Origin: Hexactinellida sp. DTS-2022
Taxonomy: Eukaryota; Porifera; Hexactinellida
Assembly: GCA_028753945.1 (NCBI GenBank)
Contig: JAPNXP010000007.1
Coordinates: 3,410,001 to 3,474,000, forward strand
Direction: 5' to 3'
DNA length: 64,000 nt
Made by a program: the position numbers and the translations under genes. Below are positions 46,912 through 57,199 of the stretch, piece by piece (position 1 is the stretch's first letter; each line of letters opens with the position of its first letter). The notes under the pieces were generated by a model that was not told the origin of the DNA, searched no databases, and saw nothing but the letters and a program-made list of their open reading frames with translations.

Positions 46912-47394
46912 ATTGAGATATGATATCATGAAAGTTTTAGACTGATACGATTAGTCTAAAAGACCCCTCAAGGAAGTTAGATTTTGTAAAGAATCAAGCA
47001 AGTTATACATATCGGCTTTTCTTAATCCCGTTGAACACAACTGTATTAATCTGAATTCGAAGCCATTTCTGTTTGTTACTGAAATGGAAAGCTCAATTTC
47101 GTAGATGTATATCATGTGGTTTTCTATTTTATTTTAATATTTTTCATTGATTTCTTGTTCACATAAGGATTCGAAAAATATATGTTTTATATTGGAGAAC
47201 AACATCTCAGCACACTAACAAACAATACGTATTTCTTATAATCATTTCTATGGCGAAAAAGATAGCTACTGGAGCAGTAATTTAACATGCCAGTTTTCTC
47301 TCATACCTGTACTCAAAGCAAAAATTATTGTTCGCAAGGCGACAAGTTTAATGCACTATAACATACGTATGTTTATATGATAAAGACAACTAAC
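46912..47394. other. Intron start region of EML
   Basis: No element or ORF recognised between the truncated MITE and the splice donor at 47394. Confidence 0.45.
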
Positions 47395-48125
47395 CTATTT
47401 GACCTGTTGCTACAATGGTATCCAGTAGGATATCTTTATTGTGGAATACAGCTATGGAAATAATATCATCATTGTGTTGATCATAAAACCATTGAGAATT
47501 ATTAACTATATTTAACACTATTCCCACAGCTGCAGCATTATACAAAATATGGTTAGCATCCAGAAACTTCAAGTTTGATCGACAATCAAACCCTCTGAAA
47601 CCAAACACATAATCCAATTTAAGTGAGTTAAAGTCAGTTGTTCCTTCCTTAGTAAGGACTTTAGTACAGTTGCTAACAACTTTTTTAACTGTAGATGATT
47701 GGATTCCTTGATTGATTGGATACTCATCATGATCTATTGGAGAACGTATTGGGTTTGTGTATATTTTTTCCAAATAATCAATTTTAATTTCCCAATCAAC
47801 ATAGCTATCATAGCCACCTTCATCTTCCGCGGATGAATTGATATCAATAACCTCCTGCTTTTGACAATGAGAACTTTCGATCAATTTCCAAATCAAAATT
47901 GAAGTATCATTGCCACCCAAAGAAACTAAATAAGATCCATTATTAGAAAATCTTACGCAAGTAACATGAGCAGAATGCCCAACATAACTTTTATGTTTTG
48001 CTCTTGTCACATATGAAGGGTAATTATAGAGACGTACGAAGCCAAGATCATCACCTGTAGCAAGGATATTTTTAGATAAGCAACAGTCGAGAGAATTCAC
48101 ATCAGTTACATCTGCACCTTCGTAC
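47395..48125 (-). CDS. EML: EMAP-like (EML5/6-type) protein, internal exon
   Basis: An exon of 731 bases between the acceptor TTCATAG (AG at 48127-48126) and donor G|GTTAGT at 47394. It first encodes the close of one EMAP unit (ILATGDDLGFVRLYNYP; GHSAHVTCVRFSNNGSYLVS; TSILIWK). An acidic linker of about 80 residues follows. Next comes a HELP-like segment (LDYVFGFRGFDCRSNLKFLD) and the first blade of the next unit, ending VATGQIG. A second unit following the first marks the multi-unit EML5/EML6 type rather than the single-unit EML1-4. The phase-2 start means another coding exon exists upstream (to the right), which I could not find. The upstream open part of the frame is intron. Confidence 0.92.
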
Positions 48126-49096
48126 CTATGAATCAAATAAAAATAAACTTTCATAAATAATAAACATATTATATATGTGTACAAGACAGTCAATTGAGTC
48201 GAAATATAAAAGTTCATCAAAAAGCACAAAAATGTCCGAAAAGTAAATTTTAAAGATGATTACCCAAAGGGGGCATTATGAGTTAATAGTTGACCGAGTA
48301 TTCGACAAGGGTCTCTTCAGTTAGATACTTGACTCACTTTAGTCAACAGATTTGAATAAATTTAATATAAATCGACAGAGGAGATACGGAGAATTCCGTG
48401 ATATTAGTTATTTTAGAAAAAATAACCTTATGTGTATTATTTTTATCATACAAAGTAGGGTTGGTAATTTTTAAAATTAAACTTTGGAGAGATGGATGCT
48501 TATTTGATATAATACACATAAAAATTCCAAAATATTAAGGAGTTATAAACAAATAGAGTGGAAGTAGATATTTTAAAATTTCATTGAGTAGGGTTTGTTC
48601 AAAGTGTCAATTCCCATTCAATTTCAAACTCATCTAGCTTATATTGGTATCAGCCGTTAGAAGAGACAAGGAGGTTTACCTCAATGAAGTCAGATTTTCG
48701 AACATTCCCTAAATAACAGACAAATTAGTCATTTTAAATGCCGTATATTGCTGTGTCAATCGTGTTCTGTTTTCCAAATTGGAACTCAATTTTACCAAAT
48801 AAATATAAGCAGAATCGATTCAAACTTTAGAGATACCTTCACCTCGCATACTATAACTCACCTCCAGGAAAAAACAGGGGTCGCTAGTAAATTTATTCAG
48901 AATGTTTTTTACATTTCTCCAATAGGTTTAAATATCAATCTCTCCATTATTTTTGCTAAGCCTATTCATTATTCATAACATCAATATTGTTGATTCTACC
49001 TACGCAATCTATCACAATGAATTAACTCCCTATTTAGTATGGTTCTTATAGTAAAAACGTTATAGCAGGGTCCTAATACAGTATTATTTTATAAGA
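48126..49096. other. Upstream EML intron, no exon found
   Basis: A preceding EML exon must lie to the right of 48126, but no WD40 or HELP segment could be read on the minus strand here. The plus ORF at 48748-48978 has no motif. Confidence 0.45.
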
Positions 49097-49332
49097 GTTT
49101 TAAAATCCATCTGATGGAGTTCCGGCCGGCTCTTCTCGCTCGGATGATTGGACCATTGGTGATAGAGATTTCAAATTTAGACAGGGGATAGAGAATCTCC
49201 TGGAGATGATTTCTAAATTACGTCTTTGTTCGTAAGTTATATCGAAATCTGTGTTCTGGTCCAGTGACTCTTTCATTATTCGAATTAGCAATTGAAAATA
49301 TAGAGGTTGTATTCTCATAAGGATGGTTCTAT
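49097..49332 (-). other. Candidate terminal exon, unknown protein
   Basis: An open minus-strand frame of about 75 codons follows a possible acceptor CATATATAG and ends in a stop near 49097. The text is charged and coding-like (YEQRRNLEIISRRFSIPC, SSEREEPAGTPSDGF). No domain recognised. Could be the 3' end of a gene located in an intron of EML, or chance. Confidence 0.35.
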
Positions 49333-49528
49333 ATATGAATTAAAGTCAATAGGTCGTCAACCGATTCAGCGTGTTATTAACGGTTTTTATACATAAATCA
49401 GCCATCTCAGTATTGAAATTATTCTATAGTATACTGATACTATAGATTAGCCTACAACTACCGCTTGATAATGACTGCTATTATTATTATTATAATAGTT
49501 GTTTTAGGTAATGTGTGTTTGATATAAG

Positions 49529-49707
49529 TGTTGCAGTGTATTAGAAACTTCTGTGTGTTCACGAACATACATGTGTATTCACGAATACACAATGTTTGCT
49601 GTGTGTTCGCGAACACACAGCTTCAAACTTAGTGTATTAGAAACGTCATTTAGTTTCTATGTTTGTTACTATAATATCTATTTATGGGTAGCTAATAAAT
49701 TCGTACT
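49529..49707 (+). repeat. Ginger left TIR
   Basis: 179 bases. Contains two 20-base palindromic units of the TGTGTRTTCACGAAYAYACA type and a separate TGTGTTCGCGAACACACA palindrome. Confidence 0.92.
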
Positions 49708-49974
49708 AGGCGATGAAATTAAATAAATAAATTACACCTTAGGTTACCACCCATTAAGTATATCCTTGGATCTCAGCTGATAGTAACTATAGGCAATACA
49801 TAAATTCGTGATTTATTTACTATAAATCATAAAAACTTGATCGAGGAAATAGTCGGTTAATTAATTAACCTAAATAATGGCGAAACAAGATTTCATAGAA
49901 AGAATCTGTCTCTTCCAGTTACGAACCGGTCTGAGTTATTCTCATCAGTTGATATCCAGGATAAAATTACTTTC

Positions 49975-51780
49975 ATGTCAGACCCCGAACCACAGGAGCA
50001 TTCTTCTAAGCTTCGATGGCAGAGACTCCGTATTAGGTTCAAAATCTTGACTTATCAAAGTGTAAAGGTCCTATACCTCCGTAACAAGGATTCAAGTATG
50101 CCTGATAAACGAGTCCTGTCAATTGATGAGATGTATGATGTTCTTCTGCGTATACATCTAGAGCAGAACCACGTGAGGAGGATTGGCATGTATAAGCGGG
50201 TGTCTCAGGAGTTCCATGGCATCACAGAGAAAGCTTGTAACATCTTCTTACAAGACTGTGAAGAGTGCCATCTAAGAAAAGCAAAGAAAAACATAAAGTC
50301 GCTTGTAGTAAAGCCAATATCTTCTACTGGATTCCTGACTCGTTGTCAGGTAGACCTAATCGACTTCAGAGACATGTCAGAGGAACACAACAAGTCTGAG
50401 TCTGGTATTCCGTATCGTTGGCTGCTGGTGTATCAGGATCACTTCACAAAATTCATCCGTTTACGTCCTCTGAAGAATAAGTGTGCAGAAGAGGTAGCTA
50501 ATGTGGTAGAGGATATATTCTGTGAACTTGGCATTCCTCATATTCTGCAAAGCGATAACGGGAGAGAATTCAAGAACAACATCCTATACTCTCTTATTAA
50601 TGAAAATTGGCCGAACACGAAAGTTCTACATGGAAAACCAAGACATCCAGAAAGTCAAGGCTCTGTAGAGCGTGCAAACCGTGATATCAAAAACGCACTG
50701 GCTTCTAAGATGAGGGATAACTCAAACGACTTGTGTTGGGTAAAGTATGTTAGACGTGTCCAACTCGAAAAGAATACAACATACCATTCGACCATTGGTA
50801 TGACTCCATTTGAAGCCCTATATAATCGTAAGCCCTCTTTTGGTCTCTCTGACCTTGGAATACCCAGCGAACTAGCTTCACAAATTCACGATGAGGGGGA
50901 TTTGGAAAGAGTTATTAACGATATAAATAACCCTCCTCAATTAGAAACAACTTCAAGCAATAAACTTCCATCTGACGCCAACATTTCCTCAAGTGACATT
51001 ATTGAGGACACAAATCTAACTCCTCTGCATGAAGTTGAGCTACCATTCCAAGAGCCTAGGATTCGGGATGCATATCTCGATGATATATCACAACCACCTC
51101 CTGAAGGTATCAATGTGTTCTCTCCACAAGCTCCGACAAGTTCTACTGCAGGCGATCTCGACTGTATTAAATGTGGCCTTGAAACTACCGGTGCACACAA
51201 GTGTTATAGATGTTTGCGTCCTATTCACTTCATTTGTGGTCGTCAAGGTGGGGAAGAGGGATACGGAAGCAGCGTTTGGTGTCCGAGATGTGACATAGAG
51301 GTGAATAGAGAACAACACGAAGTTGTGAGAGTTGGTATCAAAAGGAAGCAGGATGTGTTACACCAGCGTTTGATTAGTTCTTCTGCCAAGAGCTATGTAC
51401 CTGCACTCGTTGGGGATAATGTGACAATTCCTATCGAGAGACCTGATAAAATGAACTCTCTTGGGCAGCAGAATGTTTTAGTTGTCATAACTGGTCTTAG
51501 TGACGATGTTTACACAATCGGAACAAAGTACGGCTCACTAGGTTCCAGCTACACAAGGAACCAGTTTGATATCTGTACTTCAAATAGATTCCTCAGTCCA
51601 TCCGATATCCCAGAAGTTACAGTCTCACAAACAACTGTTATGAGGAATTCTTCCTTAGGCTTAGAAGAAGGTTCTTTTTGCAGATATTCCAACTGCAAAA
51701 CGAACAGATGTCCTTGTAGAAAATCTAATCGCACTTGTAATACCAAGTGTCATCTTGGAAGAAAGTGCTTCAATAAGTAA
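49975..51780 (+). CDS. Ginger integrase-like transposase with zinc fingers
   Basis: A 601-residue DDE integrase. An HHCC zinc-binding domain has H61, H66, C95 and C98. The catalytic core has D127 (CQVDLID), D194 (LQSDNGREF) and E232 (QGSVERANRD), giving 37 residues between the last two. The LQSDNGREF and HGKPRHPESQGSVERA blocks match KRBA2/Ginger integrases. A linker rich in Ser/Pro/acidic residues spans 300-395. A PHD-like Cys/His finger lies at about C397-C439 (CIKCG, HKCYRCLRPIHFICG, CPRC). A cysteine-rich CXC/tesmin-like tail covers 569-599 (CRYSNCKTNRCPCRK). No frameshift. The first in-frame ATG after the left TIR was chosen; a shorter start at M42 is possible. Confidence 0.94.
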   Translation: MSDPEPQEHSSKLRWQRLRIRFKILTYQSVKVLYLRNKDSSMPDKRVLSIDEMYDVLLRIHLEQNHVRRIGMYKRVSQEFHGITEKACNIFLQDCEECHLRKAKKNIKSLVVKPISSTGFLTRCQVDLIDFRDMSEEHNKSESGIPYRWLLVYQDHFTKFIRLRPLKNKCAEEVANVVEDIFCELGIPHILQSDNGREFKNNILYSLINENWPNTKVLHGKPRHPESQGSVERANRDIKNALASKMRDNSNDLCWVKYVRRVQLEKNTTYHSTIGMTPFEALYNRKPSFGLSDLGIPSELASQIHDEGDLERVINDINNPPQLETTSSNKLPSDANISSSDIIEDTNLTPLHEVELPFQEPRIRDAYLDDISQPPPEGINVFSPQAPTSSTAGDLDCIKCGLETTGAHKCYRCLRPIHFICGRQGGEEGYGSSVWCPRCDIEVNREQHEVVRVGIKRKQDVLHQRLISSSAKSYVPALVGDNVTIPIERPDKMNSLGQQNVLVVITGLSDDVYTIGTKYGSLGSSYTRNQFDICTSNRFLSPSDIPEVTVSQTTVMRNSSLGLEEGSFCRYSNCKTNRCPCRKSNRTCNTKCHLGRKCFNK

Positions 51781-51854
51781 CAGATCCACTTAGTCCAGTC
51801 TTATTTATTACTACGTGTATTTAGTATTTACGGGTAATACCTTCTTTTACACGA

Positions 51855-52073
51855 AGTACGAATTTATTAGCTACCCATAAATAGATATTATAGTAACAAA
51901 CATAGAAACTAAATGACGTTTCTAATACACTAAGTTTGAAGCTGTGTGTTCGCGAACACACAGCAAACATTGTGTATTCGTGAATACACATGTGTGTTCG
52001 TGAATACACATGTGTGTTCGTGAATACACATGTGTGTTCGTGAACACACAGAAGTTTCTAATACACTGCAACA
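51855..52073 (-). repeat. Ginger right TIR
   Basis: 219 bases, complementary to the left TIR but with four rather than two copies of the 20-base unit. The short minus ORFs full of TH and CIHE repeats here are artefacts of this array. Confidence 0.92.
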
Positions 52074-52077
52074 TAAG

Positions 52078-53014
52078 TGCAATTAAAATACTTGGATCAA
52101 TCAAAATATCCTCCAGAAGGGGCTTTCTCTCTGCAAGTTACTCTTAACTTCAGTTTCATCCTCGAATTAATTGGAAACATAATTACTAATATTAATCTCC
52201 GCCTTAATACAAAATTTTAGTTGGTTTAATGTACTATAATACAAACTAAATTGCTTCTTGCTACCCAAATATAGCAAATTTACCCAAAAGTCGATTAATT
52301 TCAGTCATATGTCTACAATTAACCATACGACATAGCATGCAATATTATTCTTTTGAAAGCTTTTCCTATATTGAAATTATTATTTAAATTATAACTGATT
52401 CTGTGCAAGATATGAGTCGAGCAGAAAAAGAGGAATGTTATAACACCTAAGTTCTCATTATTAGCTATAAATTCCCAACAGTATTGGAGATAATTGGGGA
52501 TACAAAATTTGTTAAACGCTAACCATGTACTGCGCATCATAACCCAACTGAAATCGATCTAAACTTTCTTAATTTTTGACTCATTTTAGGTAAATAATTT
52601 ATACGCAAACACTATTTATTCAGGAATTGTGAGATCTCAGCTGTGCTATGATCGCTACTAATAAAAGAATCAAGTAATCTCCACTTAAAAACCCATATTT
52701 CTAAACGAACATTTGATACAAGAAATTACATTCTAGCTGTACTTCAGTCATCCACAAAACCATCAAAGGGGTACATTCCACAAAACTCTCATAATATGCA
52801 CTTACAATCGTGGGAATAAAATACTCACTAAATATCAACATTCCTCAAATTGCAAAAACCAGATACACTTTGTGGACAAGTTAATCCATAAAACATGACA
52901 ACGTCTACCCACACATGACATTCAGTTGTATTGAACATGTAATACACGTTGTGGCATTCACTATTTAGAGAACTGAGATTTATATTCTGAGACTCTCTCT
53001 TCAACCGAACTTAC
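52078..53014. other. No feature recognised
   Basis: AT-rich spacer right of the Ginger element. Minus ORFs at 52319-52540 show no motif. Confidence 0.45.
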
Positions 53015-53186
53015 ATAGCTTGGTCGGTGCAGAAGATGCCCACACATTAAGAAGTTCATGATCGACTAAATCAAATTCAAGTTTTCTTAAATCTATGATA
53101 TCGAATGACGAAAATAAATCAGAACTCGCAGCTACACTTATACTTACTTCCTTAAGAATAATGGAAGTTACAAATGTTGCTCTCAT
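53015..53186 (-). other. Candidate internal exon, unknown protein
   Basis: On the minus strand, acceptor CTATTCAG precedes ATGAGAGC, and 57 open codons (LRKLEFDLVDHELLNVWASS) run to a consensus donor T|GTAAGT at 53014. A second GTAAGT occurs inside the frame at about 53146, so a shorter exon is possible. No family recognised. It might pair with the candidate terminal exon at 49097-49332, which would place Ginger in an intron. Confidence 0.35.
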
Positions 53187-53275
53187 CTGAATAGTTAAGT
53201 TTGTAAGGCCTCAACTCACGTGAAACTGTATCTCTGAACTAGATAGACTTACTAATGGCTTTACTTTGTTTAAAG

Positions 53276-54259
53276 CAGGGATGGATCCAGCACAAAATAT
53301 ATGGGGGGGTGCAATGCCCAGGGTTTGGCCTTCCAATTGTGGACGCCGCCTGAAGCGCCCGCGGATCAAATGTGACAGTATTTGGACGTTATTTTTTTAA
53401 GAACTGCATTTGAGAAAGCAACTTTTAGGAAAGTTGAAATATATTTAATAACGTCTAAGAAATCTATTCTAAATTCATACATAACTATAAATTAAAAATT
53501 AATTAATTAACTATCAATTAATCAACAATCACAATGAATCAACAAAGAGATAACGATTACTTAACGATTTTCTTGATATTTGAAATAGAACGTTCCTAAA
53601 GTACTCACAGAAAAGATAGGGTTAGAGAACTCTCATATATTTCTCTCAACCGATTTCGGAAATTGTGCCAGTTCCTAACTATAATTTTTGTATTATATTA
53701 CCATATTCTTGGGAGGGCCAGTGGCGTATCCAGGATTATCATGAGGGGGGTGCAAGGCATTATCCAGGAGCGCCAGAAGCTTCTATAGGAGTATGATTTT
53801 TAGCAAAATTATTATTAGGAGCGCGAAAATTTGGAATCTTCTCCCATACCGTTAACATTAATTTGTGATTTAGGCGTATGAAAATTGCATCAGACCAATA
53901 TTAGGAGCGTACTTACAAATTGCTGTATATTACACTGGGGGGTGCTCTGGAGCGAGCGAAGCGAGCAACGCTAAGAGGGCAATCCCCCCAGAATTTTTTT
54001 GAATCTTAGACGCTCAAACATCGATTTACAGCTATTCTTGTCACATAGTAGGAGGAGTGTAATATTGTGCAGTTGTACCAAAGATGTTTAGATGTTTAGA
54101 TATTATAATAACAACATTTCCCTTTTGGAAACCAGTTATGAGGGGGGTGTTTGACACCCACTCCCCCCACTGGATACGCCACTGGGGGGTTCGCACTCCC
54201 CCTGAGCCATTATAGGGGGGGTGCAACCCCCCTGAACCCCCCCGGTGGATCCATCCCTG
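53276..54259. mobile_element. hAT-type MITE hosting a second MITE
   Basis: TIRs CAGGGATGGATCC and GGATCCATCCCTG; the duplication GTTTAAAG is exact at 53268-53275 and 54260-54267. GGGGGGTGCAA motifs lie at both ends. The middle holds another MITE at about 53719-54185. A truncated relative is at 46680-46911. Confidence 0.94.
53719..54185. mobile_element. Nested hAT-type MITE
   Basis: CAGTGGCGTATCCAGG and CCACTGGATACGCCACTG are inverted ends. The flanking octamers (gggagggc, gggggttc) agree only partly, so the duplication is decayed. Contains the palindrome-rich 'gagcgagcgaagcgagc' motif. Confidence 0.8.
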
Positions 54260-54516
54260 GTTTAAAGCATCCTTCACCAGGGTTCTTATGTTACGAGAGT
54301 TCTTTATCCATTTCAAATATAGGCTTGTTACAAGAGTGAACCTTCTTACAGATGGAATCTCAAATAGAATTTTGGCGAACTGGAGCTGACAGACAGGGAC
54401 TAGACTAATTGTTCAAACGATAGTGTTGTGGAGAGGAGTGCGTCGATAATGGACTTGATCTCTGCTGGTAGTTTTAAAAAATATCCCTATTCATAATATA
54501 TATCAGTCAAATTACC

Positions 54517-56060
54517 TTGTTTGTGATGATCGCCTTAGATGATGGCAAAGGAATAAACATAGCTAGATCCGCTAAGGAGATCATCATTATATATGGTATC
54601 CCTTTAGAAAATTGTTGTGGAATTGGGAGTGACGGAGCAAGTTGTATGACTGGAAAATTCAACGGCTTTGGACACTTTTGGCAGGAAATGTTAAGAGATT
54701 CTCGGGGTAATGCTGGAATAAATGATAAAGTAATCCAAGTTCATTGTGTATCTCACCGTGTTGCCCTGGCCGTTACAGATGCATATTCACAAGTTGGAGA
54801 AATTGGTCAATTTTTGGCGAGTGTTGATCAGTTGTGTAGAGTAGGCTATTCCTTTTTCTCAAGGTCAACTATGATGAGGAAAGAGTATATGAAACTCCAG
54901 TCTACTTTCTCTAACCTCAAGCTTCCTAATTCTCTTTGTGAGACAAGATGGCCCGGTCGTTACAGATGTATAGCTACACATGATGACTGTGGTAAACAAG
55001 TACAACAATTTATAGATGGAAATTTCCGCCTGAAGAATACGGTAGAAGGTGGATTCATCCGCACATTCAACAAAGATCATTTAAATGATTTACATGATCT
55101 GCGGCGTATCCTCCGACGCATTTGGCGTCTTAGTAAATGTACACAGCAGGATGACCTTTCCCTTTGGAAAGCCTATGTATACGCTCTTACTACTCAGGGG
55201 CAGATCTCATAGCTGTCTGGAATGGGTTCCATAGGGAAAAAGTTAGTCAAAGTATTTGTATCAATGATATCAAAGCGATTTCCAGTTGATGATGCCCGTG
55301 CAGTGATGCCTTTTGAATTTCCAGTATTGACTGTGAGAGGTGAGAAATTTATGAAATGTGAAGTAAAGAAAGCAATTTCGCAGCTTGTGAGAAGAAATTC
55401 TCATCATTTTCAACAAGTTAACAAGTTACTTTTCAAATCACTTTATATTAACTACAGGAAATGCGAGTTATTTGCTATCGAAAATCATGTGCAGCGCTTG
55501 CGAGATGTAATAAACTCTATTTATCAAGAGCTCTCACCGTATTTCATCATGCTAGTTGACATAGTCAATTGCTTACCAGCGAGCTCTGCAGTAGCTGAGC
55601 GGATTTTTCAGTACAGAACCGCTTCAAGACGAAATACCGCAACAGACTTTCTATGGACGTCCTTAACCAACTCATGACAGTGAGACTGTTAGAATCGCCG
55701 AAGAGATTGGGAATTGAGGCATCTGAGCAGTGGTGGTCGTCAAAAAGAAGAAGATATTGTAGAAATTCAGATAGAAATACAAATGAAAAGTCACTCAAGC
55801 AATTGTCTAAGGGAATTTCTAAGGAGGACGACTTGTTTCTGGATAGTGACGACAGTGAGGATGAAACATATGTCCCTGCCCCTGAGGATGAGTTCATTAG
55901 TGACAACGATTCAGATTGGTACGAGGACATTGACTCAGGTGATGAAGAGGTATGCAGTGAGAAGGTAATTACTTGGCCAAAGTTAACTGGTCAATCTCAG
56001 ATATTGTATGAAAGTGACATATCCGATGGATGGGAGAACGATTCAGACATAGACAGTTAG
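54517..56060 (+). pseudogene. hAT-like transposase remnant
   Basis: Segments in three frames. 54517-55212 carries GIGSDGASCMTGKFNGFG and VHCVSHRVALAVTDA, typical of the RNase H-like region of hAT transposases of the DUF4371/KIAA1586 kind. 55222-55677 continues to LPASSAVAERIFQYRTA, a worn hAT dimerisation motif. 55653-56060 is a very acidic tail (SDDSEDETYVPAPEDE). The N-terminal zinc finger is missing. Stops and frame changes make it non-functional. Confidence 0.85.
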
Positions 56061-56234
56061 ACTATGAATAGCCACATATATTCGATTTGATAGAATGAGA
56101 TATAGTACTGAATTATATTATATTAGAATAGTAAATTTAGTCAAACAATGCAAATCTAGTTCACTGTTAAAATGAAATTTAAAAAATAATCCGAGCAGAA
56201 GAAGCAATTTGTTTATAGCAAATTGGTGGCCTTA

Positions 56235-56347
56235 AAATCCTCTAATTTTCGGGGACCTTGATAAAACACGACTTCTTTCGGGGGTCTAATGAAAATAATA
56301 ACAATTTTTCGGGGGATACCCCGAAAAAACCCTTAGAGGGAACACTG
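56235..56347. repeat. Right end of the hAT remnant
   Basis: Ends CCCTTAGAGGGAACACTG, the complement of the well-known hAT terminus CAGTGTTCCCTCTAAG. TTTTCGGGGG motifs precede it. The matching left end was not found near 53.2-54.5 kb, so the element is truncated on that side. Confidence 0.78.
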
Positions 56348-56479
56348 CCTGTGGCCAATGTTATTTTTTTTTCGTAGAAGTGAGTTATAATATGCGAGAG
56401 AAGGTACTGCCTTAAAGTTTGAATTGATTAAGATTATATTTATTTGGTAAATTGAGCTCAAAGTTGGAAAAAAAAACCA

Positions 56480-57000
56480 ATAAAAAAATCTAAATTACAG
56501 CTGTACCGACTTAATATTCATTTGGAGGCACTATAATTAGTGGTTCAATGACTAATGACCACAATTTGCTGTCTGCACATTTGTAAGTTCGTAATTTCAC
56601 ATTCACAAATTTATAATATGAACATACAGTCAACTCCGCTTAATAAAGCCACCGGTTAATCGGTTTATCGGCTTAATCGGGTCAAAACAAACTGGTCCCG
56701 AAGTGGTAAATTAGCGGGGTTGACTTTATGTTGTTGTTGTTTACAGAAATAGGCAAACAAATTAATGAAAATTCAAAATCAACCCAGAAGTTAGCTTTCA
56801 ACGGATATTAGAAGTAAACAAATTATAAGTATGGAAAATGCTTAAAATGATGTATAAAACTATGACAAATATTTATTAAGTATGTAATAAATTGTTTAGT
56901 GAGGAGTTAGGAAGGAGATCGGCCGTTAACTTGAGGTGCGTAGCACCGATCTGTTGCGAAGCGATAGAGACCGAAGGGCTCGTACACGTACATAAAGTTA
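56480..57000 (+). mobile_element. R-module fragment fused to Helitron-like copy 3
   Basis: 56480-56585 resembles module R of family A. From about 56575 it continues into the body and 3' end of the Helitron-like family (GTTAACTTGAGGTGCGTAG, GACCGAAGGGCTCGTA). A pogo-type MITE is inserted at 56627-56726 between TA dinucleotides. Confidence 0.7.
56627..56726. mobile_element. 100 bp pogo-type MITE
   Basis: CAGTCAACTCCGCTTAATAA and the complementary GCGGGGTTGACTT between TA. Copy 1 of the Helitron-like family shows the sequence without this insert. Confidence 0.8.
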
Positions 57001-57070
57001 TTTTGTGATCCATATATTGGTTTAAGGGGTAGGGCCCCCAATTTTCCACCAAGCCTTTGATCCCAAAGAC

Positions 57071-57115
57071 CCATAATCCGGCCATGTCGTGAAGTAATAT
57101 TGACTTATACGATAG
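57071..57115 (-). pseudogene. Protein tyrosine phosphatase-like WPD fragment
   Basis: After the acceptor TTTGCAG the minus strand reads YRISQYYFTTWPDYG, which matches the WPD-loop region of PTP domains (FxxWPDxG; the Asp is the general acid). Beyond it the frame reads SLGSKAWWK and stops at about 57025. It is either one exon of a real PTP gene that ends at TATGG|GTCTTT, or a captured or processed fragment. It lies just outside the 3' end of a Helitron-like copy. No other PTP motif was found. Confidence 0.4.
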
Positions 57116-57199
57116 CTGCAAATTGAATGGCATCATCAAAAATGATGTATCTAGTCTCATACATGAAAATCTGGACAATCTCATACAATTTCACTAAGT

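Larger units (their letters stand above)
23498..47394 (-). other. EML: 23.9 kb phase-1 intron of the EML gene
   Basis: The donor G|GTTAGT at 47394 and acceptor TTCTACAG at 23498 join the codon G+GT and restore the conserved reading VATGQIG-KDGAIHVW. The intron contains at least a dozen recognisable mobile elements, including a 3.3 kb hAT and a gypsy remnant. The exact phase match is strong evidence that the two exons belong together. Confidence 0.92.
49529..52073 (+). mobile_element. Intact Ginger DNA transposon
   Basis: TIRs starting TGTTGCAGTGTATTAGAAAC are flanked by the 4-base duplication TAAG (49525-49528 and 52074-52077). The left TIR spans 49529-49707 (179 bases) and the right 51855-52073 (219 bases). 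They differ mainly by two extra copies of a 20-base palindromic unit on the right. A single uninterrupted 601-codon integrase gene lies inside. TGT ends, a 4-bp duplication and an integrase related to gypsy/KRBA2 without reverse transcriptase define Ginger elements. All parts look functional. Confidence 0.95.

Noticed and set aside
48748-48978. 76-codon plus ORF
   Set aside because: No motif, no splice context, and codon usage like the surrounding AT-rich DNA.
51821-52104. Minus ORFs with repeated TH and CIHE
   Set aside because: They translate the palindromic units of the Ginger right TIR.
53276-54316. Gly-rich ORF near 54041-54316
   Set aside because: Encoded by G and C tracts at the ends of nested MITEs.
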